DNA of 25,274 nt. Origin: a virus. The stretch spans positions 1 through 25,274 of IMG/VR virus record IMGVR_UViG_3300030060_005648; one strand, written 5' to 3'. Positions 1 through 8,282 of this stretch are shown here, in pieces; the stretch's first letter is position 1; every line of letters starts with the position of its first letter. Both the position numbers and the translations under genes were made by a program. The notes beneath the pieces are model-generated. The model ran no database searches. It had not been told where the DNA came from and saw nothing but the letters and a program-made list of their open reading frames with translations.

Positions 1-743
1 TGTTTTAAAAATATACCTGATTCTTTTAATTTCCATATTCCTTTATCGTTATCTTTTCCCCACTCCCATTTTTCACAGTCCCAATCGGTAGAAATTAAAG
101 GTTGATACTCTATATTTTTTTTATCTAATAGATGTTTCAAAACTAATTGCTCAGCAAAAATTAAATATTGAGGATGAGGTACTTCCATATTAGTAAACTC
201 TTCCATAATTTTTAAACTTAATTCTGCATATTCATTAGTAAACTTATAATCAGGTAAATTTAAAAATGCAACATTGACTGATTCTGTTTGCCATCTTGCT
301 TTATAAGATAATTTTTTTACATATTCATCTAAAGAAGTTGGATAATATCCTTTTCCTACTTCTAAATTATGTACGTAGACTTTATCTAAATCTAAATATT
401 GTTTTATAGGTCTGTAAATATGAGTATCATTATCCATCAGTATAACATGTTCTTTTACTGAGGCTAATACTTGAAGTTTAGAAGAAGCCCAAAAGACGCT
501 TTTATTTATTTTTCTTGGATTAGGAATAGGAAGTATTTTATGCCAAAAATCTAATACTTTTAATCTATCTAAAGCATCTATAGTAATATCATCTGCGTAT
601 AATACACAAGTGTCTTCAGGATGATTTCTTCTCCAAAGGTTTACTGATGCTAGTAATAACAGTACGTTAAGCTTGCTATTAGTATAATAATCGAATGAAT
701 TTTGATTATCTTTTATATTTTCTAAAACCCAAATTATTTTCAA
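1..743 (-). CDS. Putative glycosyltransferase-like protein, 3' end outside window
   Basis: The frame is open from 743 to the left edge (about 247 codons), so the C-terminus is missing. An in-frame TAA at 750-752 lies just upstream and the first plausible start is TTG at 741-743 (TTG AAA ATA ATT TGG). No ATG fits unless the protein is much shorter. The sequence begins KIIWVLENIKDNQ, has LYADD near residues 48-52 and VILMDNDTHIYRP with a D-x-D motif at about 104-106. A hydrophobic strand followed by DxD is typical of the metal- and nucleotide-sugar-binding site of GT-A glycosyltransferases. This is a fold-level guess from two motifs; no family was confirmed. It follows the adhesin-like gene with a 20-base gap. 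A role in modifying virion or host-surface glycans is possible but is inference. Confidence 0.6.
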   Translation of the reverse strand, partial: MKIIWVLENIKDNQNSFDYYTNSKLNVLLLLASVNLWRRNHPEDTCVLYADDITIDALDRLKVLDFWHKILPIPNPRKINKSVFWASSKLQVLASVKEHVILMDNDTHIYRPIKQYLDLDKVYVHNLEVGKGYYPTSLDEYVKKLSYKARWQTESVNVAFLNLPDYKFTNEYAELSLKIMEEFTNMEVPHPQYLIFAEQLVLKHLLDKKNIEYQPLISTDWDCEKWEWGKDNDKGIWKLKESGIFLK

Positions 744-750
744 AACTTTT

Positions 751-758
751 TATTTATA
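751..758 (-). promoter_or_regulatory. T4 late-promoter-like TATAAATA
   Basis: Read on the minus strand this is a perfect TATAAATA, the T4 late -10 element, and the only copy in that orientation that I found. It lies 7 bases before the TTG of the glycosyltransferase-like gene, so a transcript starting about 6 bases downstream would have almost no leader. An AT-rich ribosome-binding region is the alternative. Confidence 0.3.
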
Positions 759-763
759 TTTCT

Positions 764-1477
764 TTAACAACTACCTGATGCTATTACTACTCCACTTCCG
801 TTAGTTTGAACAAAATCATTACCAGCTACCTGTATGAATCCAGCTCCAACGGTAGATGATAAACTATCGTTAGTACCTACAGTATCTCCAATTACAGGTA
901 TACTTCCTTCAGCATCTCCATTATAAAAATAAGCAGTACCAACTGAGCTTGAACAAGCTGCAGCGCTATCACCTCCTACAACGCTACCGTTGAACGATGG
1001 AAACGTAACAGAGCCTGTATCGGCATGAGTAGTTGTAAAGTGAGCGTGATAATTGTTATGATCTGCTATTGAAGCATCAGTTAATGTAACTGTATTATTA
1101 GTACTTATAGATGATCCGCCTCCTCCAGCAGCTGTTCTCCAAGAATCAAAAGTATGAGGATAATTAGCTCTAGCATGTAATGTTATTGAGGCTGCTGATA
1201 TATCTAAATTTTTAACTGTAATAGTAGAAGTAGATGCTGCTACTGAATATGGAGCATTTACTTGACAAGTTCCACCATTTCCAGGTACTACGTTACCATA
1301 AAATACTGAAGCTCCTTGGAGTATCTGTATACCGAAATCAGCAGGTCCTTGAGATGGATGGAAGTCACTAAAAGCAGTACTTTGAGAAATATTGCTTGCT
1401 CCTTCATCTATCGCATTAGACCAACTTGGAAAAGTTGATGCTGAAATATCGTTAGTACCGTATATAAATCTTGCCAT
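764..1477 (-). CDS. Adhesin-like virion protein with InlB-B-repeat-like segment
   Basis: 237 aa, ATG start directly after the TAG of the preceding gene (TAGATG). The protein is rich in Ser, Thr, Gly and Ala and looks all-beta. Residues about 100-148 read LHARANYPHTFDSWR, then a Gly/Ser/Asn stretch, then HNNYHAHFT: the spacing (aromatic, F-x-x-W, G/S/N turn, A-H-F) resembles divergent InlB B-repeat domains found in surface adhesins. The C-terminal part has YFYNGDAEGSIPVIGDTV and ends GVVIASGSC, recalling short terminal domains I associate with fibre proteins of Bacteroidota phages. Cysteines occur near residue 70, near 170 and at the C-terminus. Its place at the end of the fibre cluster suggests a receptor-binding tip or accessory fibre. 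The family assignment is from memory and unverified. Confidence 0.65.
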   Translation of the reverse strand: MARFIYGTNDISASTFPSWSNAIDEGASNISQSTAFSDFHPSQGPADFGIQILQGASVFYGNVVPGNGGTCQVNAPYSVAASTSTITVKNLDISAASITLHARANYPHTFDSWRTAAGGGGSSISTNNTVTLTDASIADHNNYHAHFTTTHADTGSVTFPSFNGSVVGGDSAAACSSSVGTAYFYNGDAEGSIPVIGDTVGTNDSLSSTVGAGFIQVAGNDFVQTNGSGVVIASGSC

Positions 1478-2029
1478 CTATTTTACAGTTTCTATTTTAT
1501 CTTCTGAAATAAATGTTGTTAAGTATTCGTAAAGTCTTTTATAACAATATTCATATAAATTATCGAATGCTTTCAAATCTATTACAGTTCTTTTTTGTTT
1601 TTTAGTTCCTTTTAAAACGGTCTTTTGTTTAATTACATCTCTATATTTAATTACTTCATCTCCGTTTTCATCGAAGCTAACATAAGGTACTTTTTCAGTA
1701 ACATCCTCTTCTCCATATTCTGGTATGTCTACTTCTCTTTCTTCAGCGACTTGACTCTTTATATATTGAGACAATTCTAACTCTTTACCGTCACTACTAG
1801 GAGAATCATAATACATTATTTTATTTTGTACTAATCCCTCCATAGGTTTTACTTCTTCTTCAAGATATACTCTATTATGTCTAATAGCGTGCTCTCGATC
1901 TATCCAATACGTAACTTGAAATCCAAGTTGCGCAGTTACTTTGTTGAAAGAAAATCCTTCAACTCTTACATATAGTTCTTGAGTCGGGCCTTGACTCGTC
2001 TCAAGATCAGCGTTTATAATGAAACCCAT
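1478..2029 (-). CDS. Uncharacterised tail/fibre-region protein
   Basis: 183 aa, ATG start 10 bases after the TAA of the S74 protein, stop abutting the next ATG. It opens MGFIINADLETSQGPTQELY, then has a beta-strand-like half with aromatic residues (FSFNKVTAQLGFQVTYW) and a charged half with many Glu and Lys (EEREVDIPEYGEEDVTEKVP, then KQKTVLKGTKKQKR). The C-terminus is predicted helical with several Tyr (YEYCYKRLYEYL). There are no signal peptide, membrane segment or catalytic motif. I do not recognise a characterised family. Sitting between a chaperone-tipped fibre protein and an adhesin-like protein, it is probably a virion component such as a fibre connector or assembly factor. Confidence 0.7.
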   Translation of the reverse strand: MGFIINADLETSQGPTQELYVRVEGFSFNKVTAQLGFQVTYWIDREHAIRHNRVYLEEEVKPMEGLVQNKIMYYDSPSSDGKELELSQYIKSQVAEEREVDIPEYGEEDVTEKVPYVSFDENGDEVIKYRDVIKQKTVLKGTKKQKRTVIDLKAFDNLYEYCYKRLYEYLTTFISEDKIETVK

Positions 2030-2039
2030 ATAATATAAC

Positions 2040-2600
2040 TTATTTATTTTTTAATTCTTCTATTTCTCCTTTTAACTCTTTTATTGCATTTACTAAAATA
2101 GGTACTACTTTAGCATAATCAACTGTAAGATGAGGATCTTCTCCATTCAATCCATTTACTTCTTTGACTAATTCTGGAACTATTTCCTGTACTTGCTGTG
2201 CAATAAACCCTATATCATGTCTACCATTAAGTTTTTCTTTCCAGTCAAACTCTTTAGCTTCTAAATTTAATATATGATCTAATCCATATTTTGTATCTAC
2301 GATGTTAGTTTTTAATCTTTCATCTGAAGATACAGTAGATGAATATGCTACTACATCAGCATTAGCATGAAATGTACCACCATCTGCAAATCTAAAGTCT
2401 TCGGCATTATCGATTGCTACTTTAATCATAGCATCAGTACCGAAATCTATGTATTCGTCATTAGCGGCTGCTCCAACCTTAGCTACTCCTAGTAAATTAT
2501 TTGAATTTGCGTTTAAATCTCCGGTTAGAAGAACAGAACCGGAAACTGAGTTAAGGGATGCATCGGACCCCGAAACTATTACTTTTTTCCAATTTGGCAT
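2040..2600 (-). CDS. Fibre/appendage protein with C-terminal peptidase S74 chaperone domain
   Basis: 186 aa. The N-terminal ~90 residues form a short beta-rich stalk with the fibre-like repeat SGSVLLTGDLNANSNN. Residues about 91-186 match the intramolecular chaperone of endosialidases and many tail fibres: SSDERLKTNI (S92, D93, R95, K97), GFIAQQVQEIVPELV, VDYAKVVPILVNAIKEL and a terminal coiled coil rich in Glu and Lys. In characterised relatives this domain trimerises the fibre and cuts itself off at the Ser of the S-D-x-R-x-K box; the residues look intact here. The protein is very short for a fibre, so mature product could be only about 91 residues unless it assembles onto the larger proteins upstream. 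Start ATG at 2600 gives MPNWKKVIVSGSD. Confidence 0.85.
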   Translation of the reverse strand: MPNWKKVIVSGSDASLNSVSGSVLLTGDLNANSNNLLGVAKVGAAANDEYIDFGTDAMIKVAIDNAEDFRFADGGTFHANADVVAYSSTVSSDERLKTNIVDTKYGLDHILNLEAKEFDWKEKLNGRHDIGFIAQQVQEIVPELVKEVNGLNGEDPHLTVDYAKVVPILVNAIKELKGEIEELKNK

Positions 2601-2738
2601 AATTTTAAGTTTTATGGTTGGTTACTACAATAGCCCACTTCCCCTTACGGGGCCAATAAAGCTTTACCATTATAAATAGCCATTATAATATAATAAAAAA
2701 AGCCTAATAAAACTAATTATCCGATAAAAAAATGATTA
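2601..2738 (-). other. 138-base gap with GC-rich hairpin and overlapping mini-ORFs
   Basis: The gap between the 383-aa and S74 genes is less AT-rich than its surroundings in the middle. On the minus strand it holds CCCC-GTAA-GGGG (2641-2652), a 4-bp stem closed by a GNRA-type tetraloop, with no T-run after it. Two tiny frames overlap it: a 12-codon frame from ATG 2683 to TAA 2645, starting MAIYNGKALL, and a 21-codon frame from ATG 2670 to TAA 2605, starting MVKLYWPRKG. Neither is supported as a gene. A TATTTATA motif lies at 2671-2678. Confidence 0.4.
2671..2679 (-). promoter_or_regulatory. CTATTTATA boundary motif upstream of S74 protein
   Basis: Minus-strand CTATTTATA in the gap before the S74 gene, 70 bases from its ATG. 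It is one of seven boundary copies of this octamer. TATTTATA matches six of eight positions of the T4 late element TATAAATA, so a diverged late promoter is possible. Confidence 0.35.
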
Positions 2739-3890
2739 TTATACGTAAATATAGATATCCCCGTTATCTATCCTGATATTACCATAGTGATCTGCTTGAG
2801 AACCTGTAGCTATATCAGATGATCCAGAAACGACTCCTGCTACGTAGTAATCAGCTGTTGCTGTAGTTGAAGAAGCTGCAGCGCTACCTACTGCTAATCT
2901 ACCGTCGTTAGAATTGAAATCTCCATTCCAAAATAAAGCTGAACCAGAATTAGCTGCTCCTTCTGAGCCTCCAAAGATAATTCCTGATTCATCTGTTGCA
3001 GTACTTGATCCTGAGTTAAGGAGAATAAATTTATCTTGTACGTTTAAATTAGATACTTGATTTTCTATAGTATCTCCAGTAACAGTTAAGTTTCCTGTAA
3101 TAGTAGCATTTCCTGTAACTGTTAATAAAGAACCGTCAAAAGTTAAATTAGCTTCACCGTTCATAGATGAGCTGTTTATAGCAGTCAATACTCTATTATT
3201 GAGCCCATTAGTAATCATTGAAGTACCTACAGTACCGTCATCTATTTGAGATCTTAGAGTTCTACCAACATATTGATAGACGGTCATATAGACATATTGA
3301 GTAGCTGAAGGAGCTTGACCACTATTCCAAGTTAATACTCCAGTCTTATAATCGAATACATAGTTATCATCAGTTATAGCATCAGTACTTATACCTCCTG
3401 CAGTAGCAGAAGTATCTTTAAATACAACAGCTTTATAACCTGTAGTGCTAGCTTCAGCATTTCTAGTACTGTGAGCTGCTATTATATATTTAGGAGAAAC
3501 AAAATTAGTCTGTTGATCTGTTTCTATTAGCTGATCTGATGAAACTGAACCTGAAGGAGATGCAGGATCAGATGTAGTAAAATAATAAACTTGTCTATTA
3601 CCGTTACCAGCTGGTTTTAATTTTTTTCTATAATGATATTTTAGAACTTCTACATTAGGTGCTAAAGTTGGGCTCACTACACTACCAGAAATAATACCAC
3701 CATCTTGACTTGAACCACTAAAAGCTAATTGGGAACTACCAGTAGGAATAAGACCATCATCTGTAAATATTTCACCTGCTCCGAGGTCAAATACATCCGT
3801 GAACGCTTCTTGAGCTAAAGTAAGTTCATCAGTTGTAAACCTCCTACCTTGTAATAATCGTTCTGATCTGTTGCTTGAATTATATGCCAT
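2739..3890 (-). CDS. Putative virion fibre/appendage protein
   Basis: 383 aa, ATG start 15 bases after the 864-aa gene. The N-terminal ~75 residues (MAYNSSNRSERLLQGRRFTT, then AFTDVFDLGAGEIFTDDGLI) look like an attachment domain. A middle beta-rich domain follows (YHYRKKLKP, YYFTTSDPASPSGS, TQYVYMTVYQYVGRTLRS). From about residue 240 come shaft-like repeats, LTFDGSLLTVTGNATITGN and LTVTGDTIENQV, as seen in phage fibres, then DKFILLNSGSSTATDESGII and a Gly/Ser-rich end closing with NIRIDNGDIYIYV. No enzyme motif is visible. The next gene encodes an S74-chaperone protein with a similar short stalk, so the two may form one appendage. The role is inferred from repeats and context. Confidence 0.7.
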   Translation of the reverse strand: MAYNSSNRSERLLQGRRFTTDELTLAQEAFTDVFDLGAGEIFTDDGLIPTGSSQLAFSGSSQDGGIISGSVVSPTLAPNVEVLKYHYRKKLKPAGNGNRQVYYFTTSDPASPSGSVSSDQLIETDQQTNFVSPKYIIAAHSTRNAEASTTGYKAVVFKDTSATAGGISTDAITDDNYVFDYKTGVLTWNSGQAPSATQYVYMTVYQYVGRTLRSQIDDGTVGTSMITNGLNNRVLTAINSSSMNGEANLTFDGSLLTVTGNATITGNLTVTGDTIENQVSNLNVQDKFILLNSGSSTATDESGIIFGGSEGAANSGSALFWNGDFNSNDGRLAVGSAAASSTTATADYYVAGVVSGSSDIATGSQADHYGNIRIDNGDIYIYV

Positions 3891-3905
3891 TTTTATTCCT
3901 CTTTA

Positions 3906-6500
3906 TTACGATACTGATACTGTTATTTGTTCTATTGTTTTTGCAGGTTTACCAGTATATCTAATTAGTAACCAGATTTTATCGTTAGTTCCATTAATTG
4001 TCTGTCCTACAGCATTACTTAATCCTAATGTCAATGTTCCTGATGAATTAGTTAATGATGAAAAGTCTGCTTGTACGTCTACATTAGCATTAAATGGATT
4101 TAATTGATTACTAGCTCCTTGATTATCTAATGCTCCTCCGTATGAGCTATTCCCTTTTACAGCATCAAATATTATAGTTCTTGCATCACCACTATTAGCT
4201 GGTAATTGATTTTCAAATATTACACCTATAGCTATTTTATTATTAGTAGTAGTATTAAAGTCTACTAAATCATCTGATGAATTAGGAGATAAGTCTATAG
4301 TTAATGTACCTTGGTTAGAACTTGCTCCAGTTTCGAATTCTCTCAAATACCATTTGTAATGAGAAGCACTAAATCCTCCTGTTGGATAGAAATATCCAAA
4401 TGATGATTCAGGGTTTACTAAATATCCTGGTTTTACTTGCAATCCTTTACCGTCTCCTAAACTAAGTTTGTCTGTACTAGTCCAAGATGTAGTTAAACCA
4501 GTAGGTGAAAGTATTACTCTTCTATATGTTTCATTTGTAAATCTTTCGATTAAAGCAGTTGATGCAGTTCCTCCTCCAAAATATCCCATCGATCCACTAG
4601 CTGCAGGTTGACCAAATGTACCGGCAGTATGAATAGCTACTGTGTTAGTTTTTAAAGTAGATTGAGATGATGATCTATTTCTACCTTTTATATCTAAAGT
4701 AAAATCTGTATCGACGAATCCATTTTCTCTAAATGTCTGTCCAGTACCACTTAAAGTATACGTTGCATCTATATGAAAGTTATCAGTTCTAAAAGGTACT
4801 GATGTTGTACTTCTTACTACTCCTCCTGTACTATAAACTGCATTAGCTGTTTGTATAGTTCCACCTGATGTTGATAATGTATCAACTCCTGAGGTATTAC
4901 TTACAGTAACATTAGATGGAGTTGGAGAAGTTATACTTACATCTCCTAAAGTAGTTGATGAAGCATATAAAGGTTCAAATAAACCACTTGCTGTGGAAGT
5001 CAATTTATAAGTTCCCCCAGTTATATGAGGTACTCCAGATAAAGATCCTGAAGTTAAAGTTAATGCAGTAACAGAAGTAGAACCTGTACTTAAAGTTTGA
5101 GACCCTATATTACTTTCTATATTATCTACTGGTGCCCAGAATATAGTTTCACTTGCAGTGTTTGTATCAAAATCAGCTTGTGATCCTGTTGCTATCCCAA
5201 TAGTAGTATTAATAGTATATGTACCTGATGAAGATACGCTAGTTAAAGATTGAGCAGTCCAGTTTACTAAGTTTTTAGAAAATACAGTAGCAAACTTACC
5301 ATCTTGAAATGCTGCTGGTATTACTGCAGGATTTACTGTGTTAATTTTAGCCAACGTTACTCCGCCAGAAGTACCGAAAGCAGATTGAGTTAAAATAGTA
5401 GCTGATGAAGAAGCTTCTGATTGTTGATCTGATCCTGTATTTGAGAAAGTCCAACTATGTGAACCACTTACTTTAAAAGCAGATGCCCCACCACTATCTA
5501 ATCCCCCTAATCCAAATAATTCAGAATCAGCAGATGAAGATACTGTTGTAGAGCCTCCAGCTACAGAGGTATAAGAAATCAACGGAGTAGTAGACTTATA
5601 TATAGTTTTACCTGGGAATAATGTTCCTCCTACTTCGGCAAAACCTTTAGTAATTAAATATTCAACATCATCTATATCTTGATCTTGAGGTACATTACCT
5701 GCTATCGAGTCAGTTGAACCTAAACTTTTATTTTCGCTAATAGAACCATATGTTTTAGTATTAGCAGTTGGATTAGCAGCTGATGAAGAGAGAAGACCTG
5801 CTACAAACCTTAAAATTTCACTAACATGAGTAGTATTATCAAAGTTATCAAAATAACTTCCGTCTAAATTAGTACCCCATTGGTTAGATGTAGGATAACC
5901 ATTTTGAATATTATTAGTAAAGATAGCTGTAGAAGATGTAGCAGCTGTATGTACGCTTAAAGAACCTGTTACACCTAAGCTACCAGTTATTTGAGCTGAA
6001 CCAGAAAAAGGAAAGGTATCTCCACTACTATTTAATGCAAAAGATGCTGTTACTGCATGAGAAGCAGAAACTACCGTTCCATCTATACTTGCTGAATTTA
6101 CATATGATGCTGTATTTGCGGTTATTACAGCTCCATCTACATTAGCGCCAGCTACATAAGAAGCCGTATCAGCTATAACAGCATGAGATGAAGAAACTTC
6201 ATTAACTATTTCGTGAGAGGCAGATACTGCATAAGAAGCACTTACTATAGTTAAATCAAAAGTACTACCATCGCCTTTAGTAAATGTAACTACTTGTGTT
6301 GAGCCTGAATTAGATGCTGTTGTTATTAAAGATCCTGTATTGCCGCCTCCTGCATTAACAGCAGCTCCGTTTAAAGTGATAGATCCAGTAATATCTAATG
6401 AACCAGTTACTACTTCTGATCCGCTTACTACTAAAGAACCTGTTAGTACTCTAGCATTAGATAAATCTCCAGATATCTGTTTTCTTGAAATAATTGCCAT
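3906..6500 (-). CDS. Large tail-fibre-like protein
   Basis: 864 aa, the largest product in the window. The N-terminus (MAIISRKQISGDLSNARVLT) leads into shaft repeats TGSLVVSGS, TGSLDITGS and SGSAQITGSLGVTGSL. Residues about 85-160 hold a tandem array built on S-A-S-x-A-V and T-A-S-Y-V units (VSASYAVSASH, VIADTASYV, VITANTASYV, VVSASHAVTASF), typical of a trimeric fibrous shaft. The central and C-terminal parts are Ser/Thr/Gly-rich and beta-rich without catalytic motifs, ending in DKIWLLIRYTGKPAKTIEQI, possibly a globular tip domain. No S74 chaperone is present. It precedes two more fibre-like genes. Fibre function follows from repeats and length; the receptor cannot be read from sequence. Confidence 0.75.
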   Translation of the reverse strand: MAIISRKQISGDLSNARVLTGSLVVSGSEVVTGSLDITGSITLNGAAVNAGGGNTGSLITTASNSGSTQVVTFTKGDGSTFDLTIVSASYAVSASHEIVNEVSSSHAVIADTASYVAGANVDGAVITANTASYVNSASIDGTVVSASHAVTASFALNSSGDTFPFSGSAQITGSLGVTGSLSVHTAATSSTAIFTNNIQNGYPTSNQWGTNLDGSYFDNFDNTTHVSEILRFVAGLLSSSAANPTANTKTYGSISENKSLGSTDSIAGNVPQDQDIDDVEYLITKGFAEVGGTLFPGKTIYKSTTPLISYTSVAGGSTTVSSSADSELFGLGGLDSGGASAFKVSGSHSWTFSNTGSDQQSEASSSATILTQSAFGTSGGVTLAKINTVNPAVIPAAFQDGKFATVFSKNLVNWTAQSLTSVSSSGTYTINTTIGIATGSQADFDTNTASETIFWAPVDNIESNIGSQTLSTGSTSVTALTLTSGSLSGVPHITGGTYKLTSTASGLFEPLYASSTTLGDVSITSPTPSNVTVSNTSGVDTLSTSGGTIQTANAVYSTGGVVRSTTSVPFRTDNFHIDATYTLSGTGQTFRENGFVDTDFTLDIKGRNRSSSQSTLKTNTVAIHTAGTFGQPAASGSMGYFGGGTASTALIERFTNETYRRVILSPTGLTTSWTSTDKLSLGDGKGLQVKPGYLVNPESSFGYFYPTGGFSASHYKWYLREFETGASSNQGTLTIDLSPNSSDDLVDFNTTTNNKIAIGVIFENQLPANSGDARTIIFDAVKGNSSYGGALDNQGASNQLNPFNANVDVQADFSSLTNSSGTLTLGLSNAVGQTINGTNDKIWLLIRYTGKPAKTIEQITVSVS

Positions 6501-6501
6501 C

Positions 6502-6918
6502 TTACGCTTCTAATTTTCCTGTTATCATATACTCATCACTAGCACTTATAGTATACCCTAATTGCGTTGCATTAAAAGTAATAACTACATTAGGTCCACT
6601 CTGTGCTACGGATGTTACTGCTTCTTTTTCAACAGCTACTCCATTTATAAATATCGTGAAATCATTGATACTTTGAGTTGGAAACCCAGTTGGTACAGTA
6701 GCTAGTGAAGTTGATACAAAAGTTGCTGTTGCAGAACCGGTATTTACTGTTACAGTCTTACTATTGCTTGTATGAGCGTTGTTGATTACAGAATATGCTT
6801 TTTGTTCACTTGTCATAGTTTCTATAGTTTGTTGTACTAACTTACCACTAGTAGATACGTTATCGTAAAAACGAACTGCTAAGGAAGTACTTCTTGTTGC
6901 TGAAAATCTTTTAGCCAT
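6502..6918 (-). CDS. Small putative tail or fibre-attachment protein
   Basis: 138 aa. Its ATG overlaps the stop of the gp15-like gene by one base, and it ends one base before the 864-aa fibre gene, so the three are probably translated together. It begins MAKRFSATRSTSLAVRFYDN and is rich in Thr, Ser and Val, with predicted beta strands (SKTVTVNTGSATATFVST, FTIFINGVAVEKEAV) and the ending SDEYMITGKLEA. I do not recognise a family. Size, composition and position suggest a structural adaptor between tail and fibre. Confidence 0.65.
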   Translation of the reverse strand: MAKRFSATRSTSLAVRFYDNVSTSGKLVQQTIETMTSEQKAYSVINNAHTSNSKTVTVNTGSATATFVSTSLATVPTGFPTQSINDFTIFINGVAVEKEAVTSVAQSGPNVVITFNATQLGYTISASDEYMITGKLEA

Positions 6919-7778
6919 TATAAATCATTTATATTTACTACACTTTCTAATCCAAATATTACTGCTCCTTTGCTGAAATATTTAAGATTGCCTTGTTTTA
7001 AAGTATTAATAGTATCAGGTACTATATGTCCCATTAAATTTATATCAAATTCAGTCTTTACTGTTCTGTCTTGACCTTTGACTAATTCAGTAACCATGTT
7101 AAAATCATTTATCATAGCTCTAAAACTAAATTTATTTGGATCACCCCAGTATGAATCTGATGCATAATTAATACTTTCTATCATTTTATTCATTTGTTCT
7201 ATAAACTGTGTAAATATAATACATGAATAAGTGATATTTACATAATCTGGTACTGCTACAGCATAATATTCATCTACTGGTGTTCTATTATTTAATATAG
7301 AGAATCTATCATATTGATTTTTCTTAGACCACTTCTTTTTAAACACCCCAAAGTTATGAGGATTATTAGCATCCATCTTATTACCTAAGTTTCTATTCTT
7401 AGATATAGTATTTCTTTTTATTAGTATGAGAGGTAGTTGTATTTTACCCTTTTGATCACGGTAAAACCCGTCGCTTTGCACGGCTTTCCATCTTTCCGGT
7501 GAACCGTATAGGACAGGTACGTTCTTTTGGGATCCATTTTGAATAACAAAAGGCTTAATTACATTATTAAAGTAATAAAATATAGCTTCGTCTATGTCTC
7601 TTAGACCTAAACTAAAAGGTTTTACAGTATCGTCTTTGACAGAGCGTTGATTTTCTCTTTTTTTAAGATTAGTACTATCTGGTTTAGTAGCTTTATACCT
7701 TTCTACTTCGTAGGGTTCGATAGTATCTACTCTCTTCTGTCTTTGATTCTTAGGATTTATGTTGATATCGTCTGCCAT
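6918..7778 (-). CDS. Putative tail terminator/sheath stabiliser (gp15-like)
   Basis: 286 aa, close to T4 gp15 (272 aa). The first ~55 residues are charged and probably disordered (NPKNQRQKRVDTIEPYEVER). The folded part includes IDEAIFYYFNNVIKPFVI, VPVLYGSPERWKAVQSDGFY, KIQLPLILIKRNTI and YVNITYSCIIFTQFIEQMNK, then KTEFDINLMGHIVPD. The sequence of an aromatic helix, V-P-V-x-Y-G-S-P-E-R-W and a late beta region is one I associate with T4-type proteins that cap the tail tube and sheath. It directly follows the gp14-like gene with a 3-base gap, matching T4 order 13-14-15. Assignment is by synteny and pattern, not alignment. Confidence 0.6.
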   Translation of the reverse strand: MADDININPKNQRQKRVDTIEPYEVERYKATKPDSTNLKKRENQRSVKDDTVKPFSLGLRDIDEAIFYYFNNVIKPFVIQNGSQKNVPVLYGSPERWKAVQSDGFYRDQKGKIQLPLILIKRNTISKNRNLGNKMDANNPHNFGVFKKKWSKKNQYDRFSILNNRTPVDEYYAVAVPDYVNITYSCIIFTQFIEQMNKMIESINYASDSYWGDPNKFSFRAMINDFNMVTELVKGQDRTVKTEFDINLMGHIVPDTINTLKQGNLKYFSKGAVIFGLESVVNINDL

Positions 7779-7781
7779 ATA

Positions 7782-8282
7782 TTATAAATAAGTAGTTCCT
7801 TCAAAATCTATACCTGTTGCTTCTTTTCTAGTCATGTGAGCTGTGCATATAATAGATAAGCTGCTTCCAAACTTGTCTCCATACGAAGTTAAATTGTAAG
7901 ATTTGTTTCTTCCTACAAATAATTGGTTCTCAGTTACGTTATCTACTTCGTAATAATCTTCTTGCCAGTTAATTATATCACCAGCTTCTGGAATAACAGA
8001 AGAATCTTTCAAATCTTCTCTTAAAAACGCAAATGATACTTCTCTTTCAAGATCTGGTAGTGTTAAATCATTAATATCTATCACTTGATCACCTCTAGTT
8101 ATTAAACAATTAAGTTTAGCCGGTACAAAGTAAGTTTTACTTAATGATTCTCCGTATAAATTAGCTACAGTTTGGTCTAAGTTAATTTTATAGTAAATAA
8201 CTTCTTGTTCTATTATATCTTTTAATAGCTCTCTGTTGATATTTACTAATAAGTCAAAATCTCTATTACTTCCGAATAACAT
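7782..8282 (-). CDS. Putative neck protein (gp14-like)
   Basis: 166 aa, shorter than T4 gp14 (256 aa). It begins MLFGSNRDFDLLVNINRELL, a helical start, then EQEVIYYKINLDQTVANLYG, a segment FVPAKLNCLITRGDQ, the well-marked REVSFAFLREDLKD, GDIINWQEDYYEVDNVTENQ and FVGRNKSYNLTSYGD. The run of beta strands with FLR-x-D-L and E-D-Y-Y-E-V-D is one I associate with short neck/head-closure proteins of marine T4-like phages. Its ATG overlaps the stop of the 100-aa gene by one base (TAATG), suggesting coupled translation. It would join the gp13-like protein in the collar that seals the head to the tail. Evidence is pattern plus gene order. Confidence 0.6.
   Translation of the reverse strand: MLFGSNRDFDLLVNINRELLKDIIEQEVIYYKINLDQTVANLYGESLSKTYFVPAKLNCLITRGDQVIDINDLTLPDLEREVSFAFLREDLKDSSVIPEAGDIINWQEDYYEVDNVTENQLFVGRNKSYNLTSYGDKFGSSLSIICTAHMTRKEATGIDFEGTTYL
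7783..7790 (-). promoter_or_regulatory. TATTTATA boundary motif upstream of gp15-like gene
   Basis: Minus-strand TATTTATA overlapping the TAA of the gp14-like gene and ending 4 bases before the gp15-like ATG. Such a short distance would give almost no leader if it were a promoter, so a translation-linked role is equally possible. Confidence 0.3.

Noticed and set aside
2641-2652. GC hairpin as a rho-independent terminator
   Set aside because: The stem is only 4 bp and no T-run follows on either strand.
2449-2679. Plus-strand 76-codon frame over the S74 gene start and the gap
   Set aside because: Mostly antisense to a confidently coding gene, and no other plus-strand gene is supported anywhere in the window.
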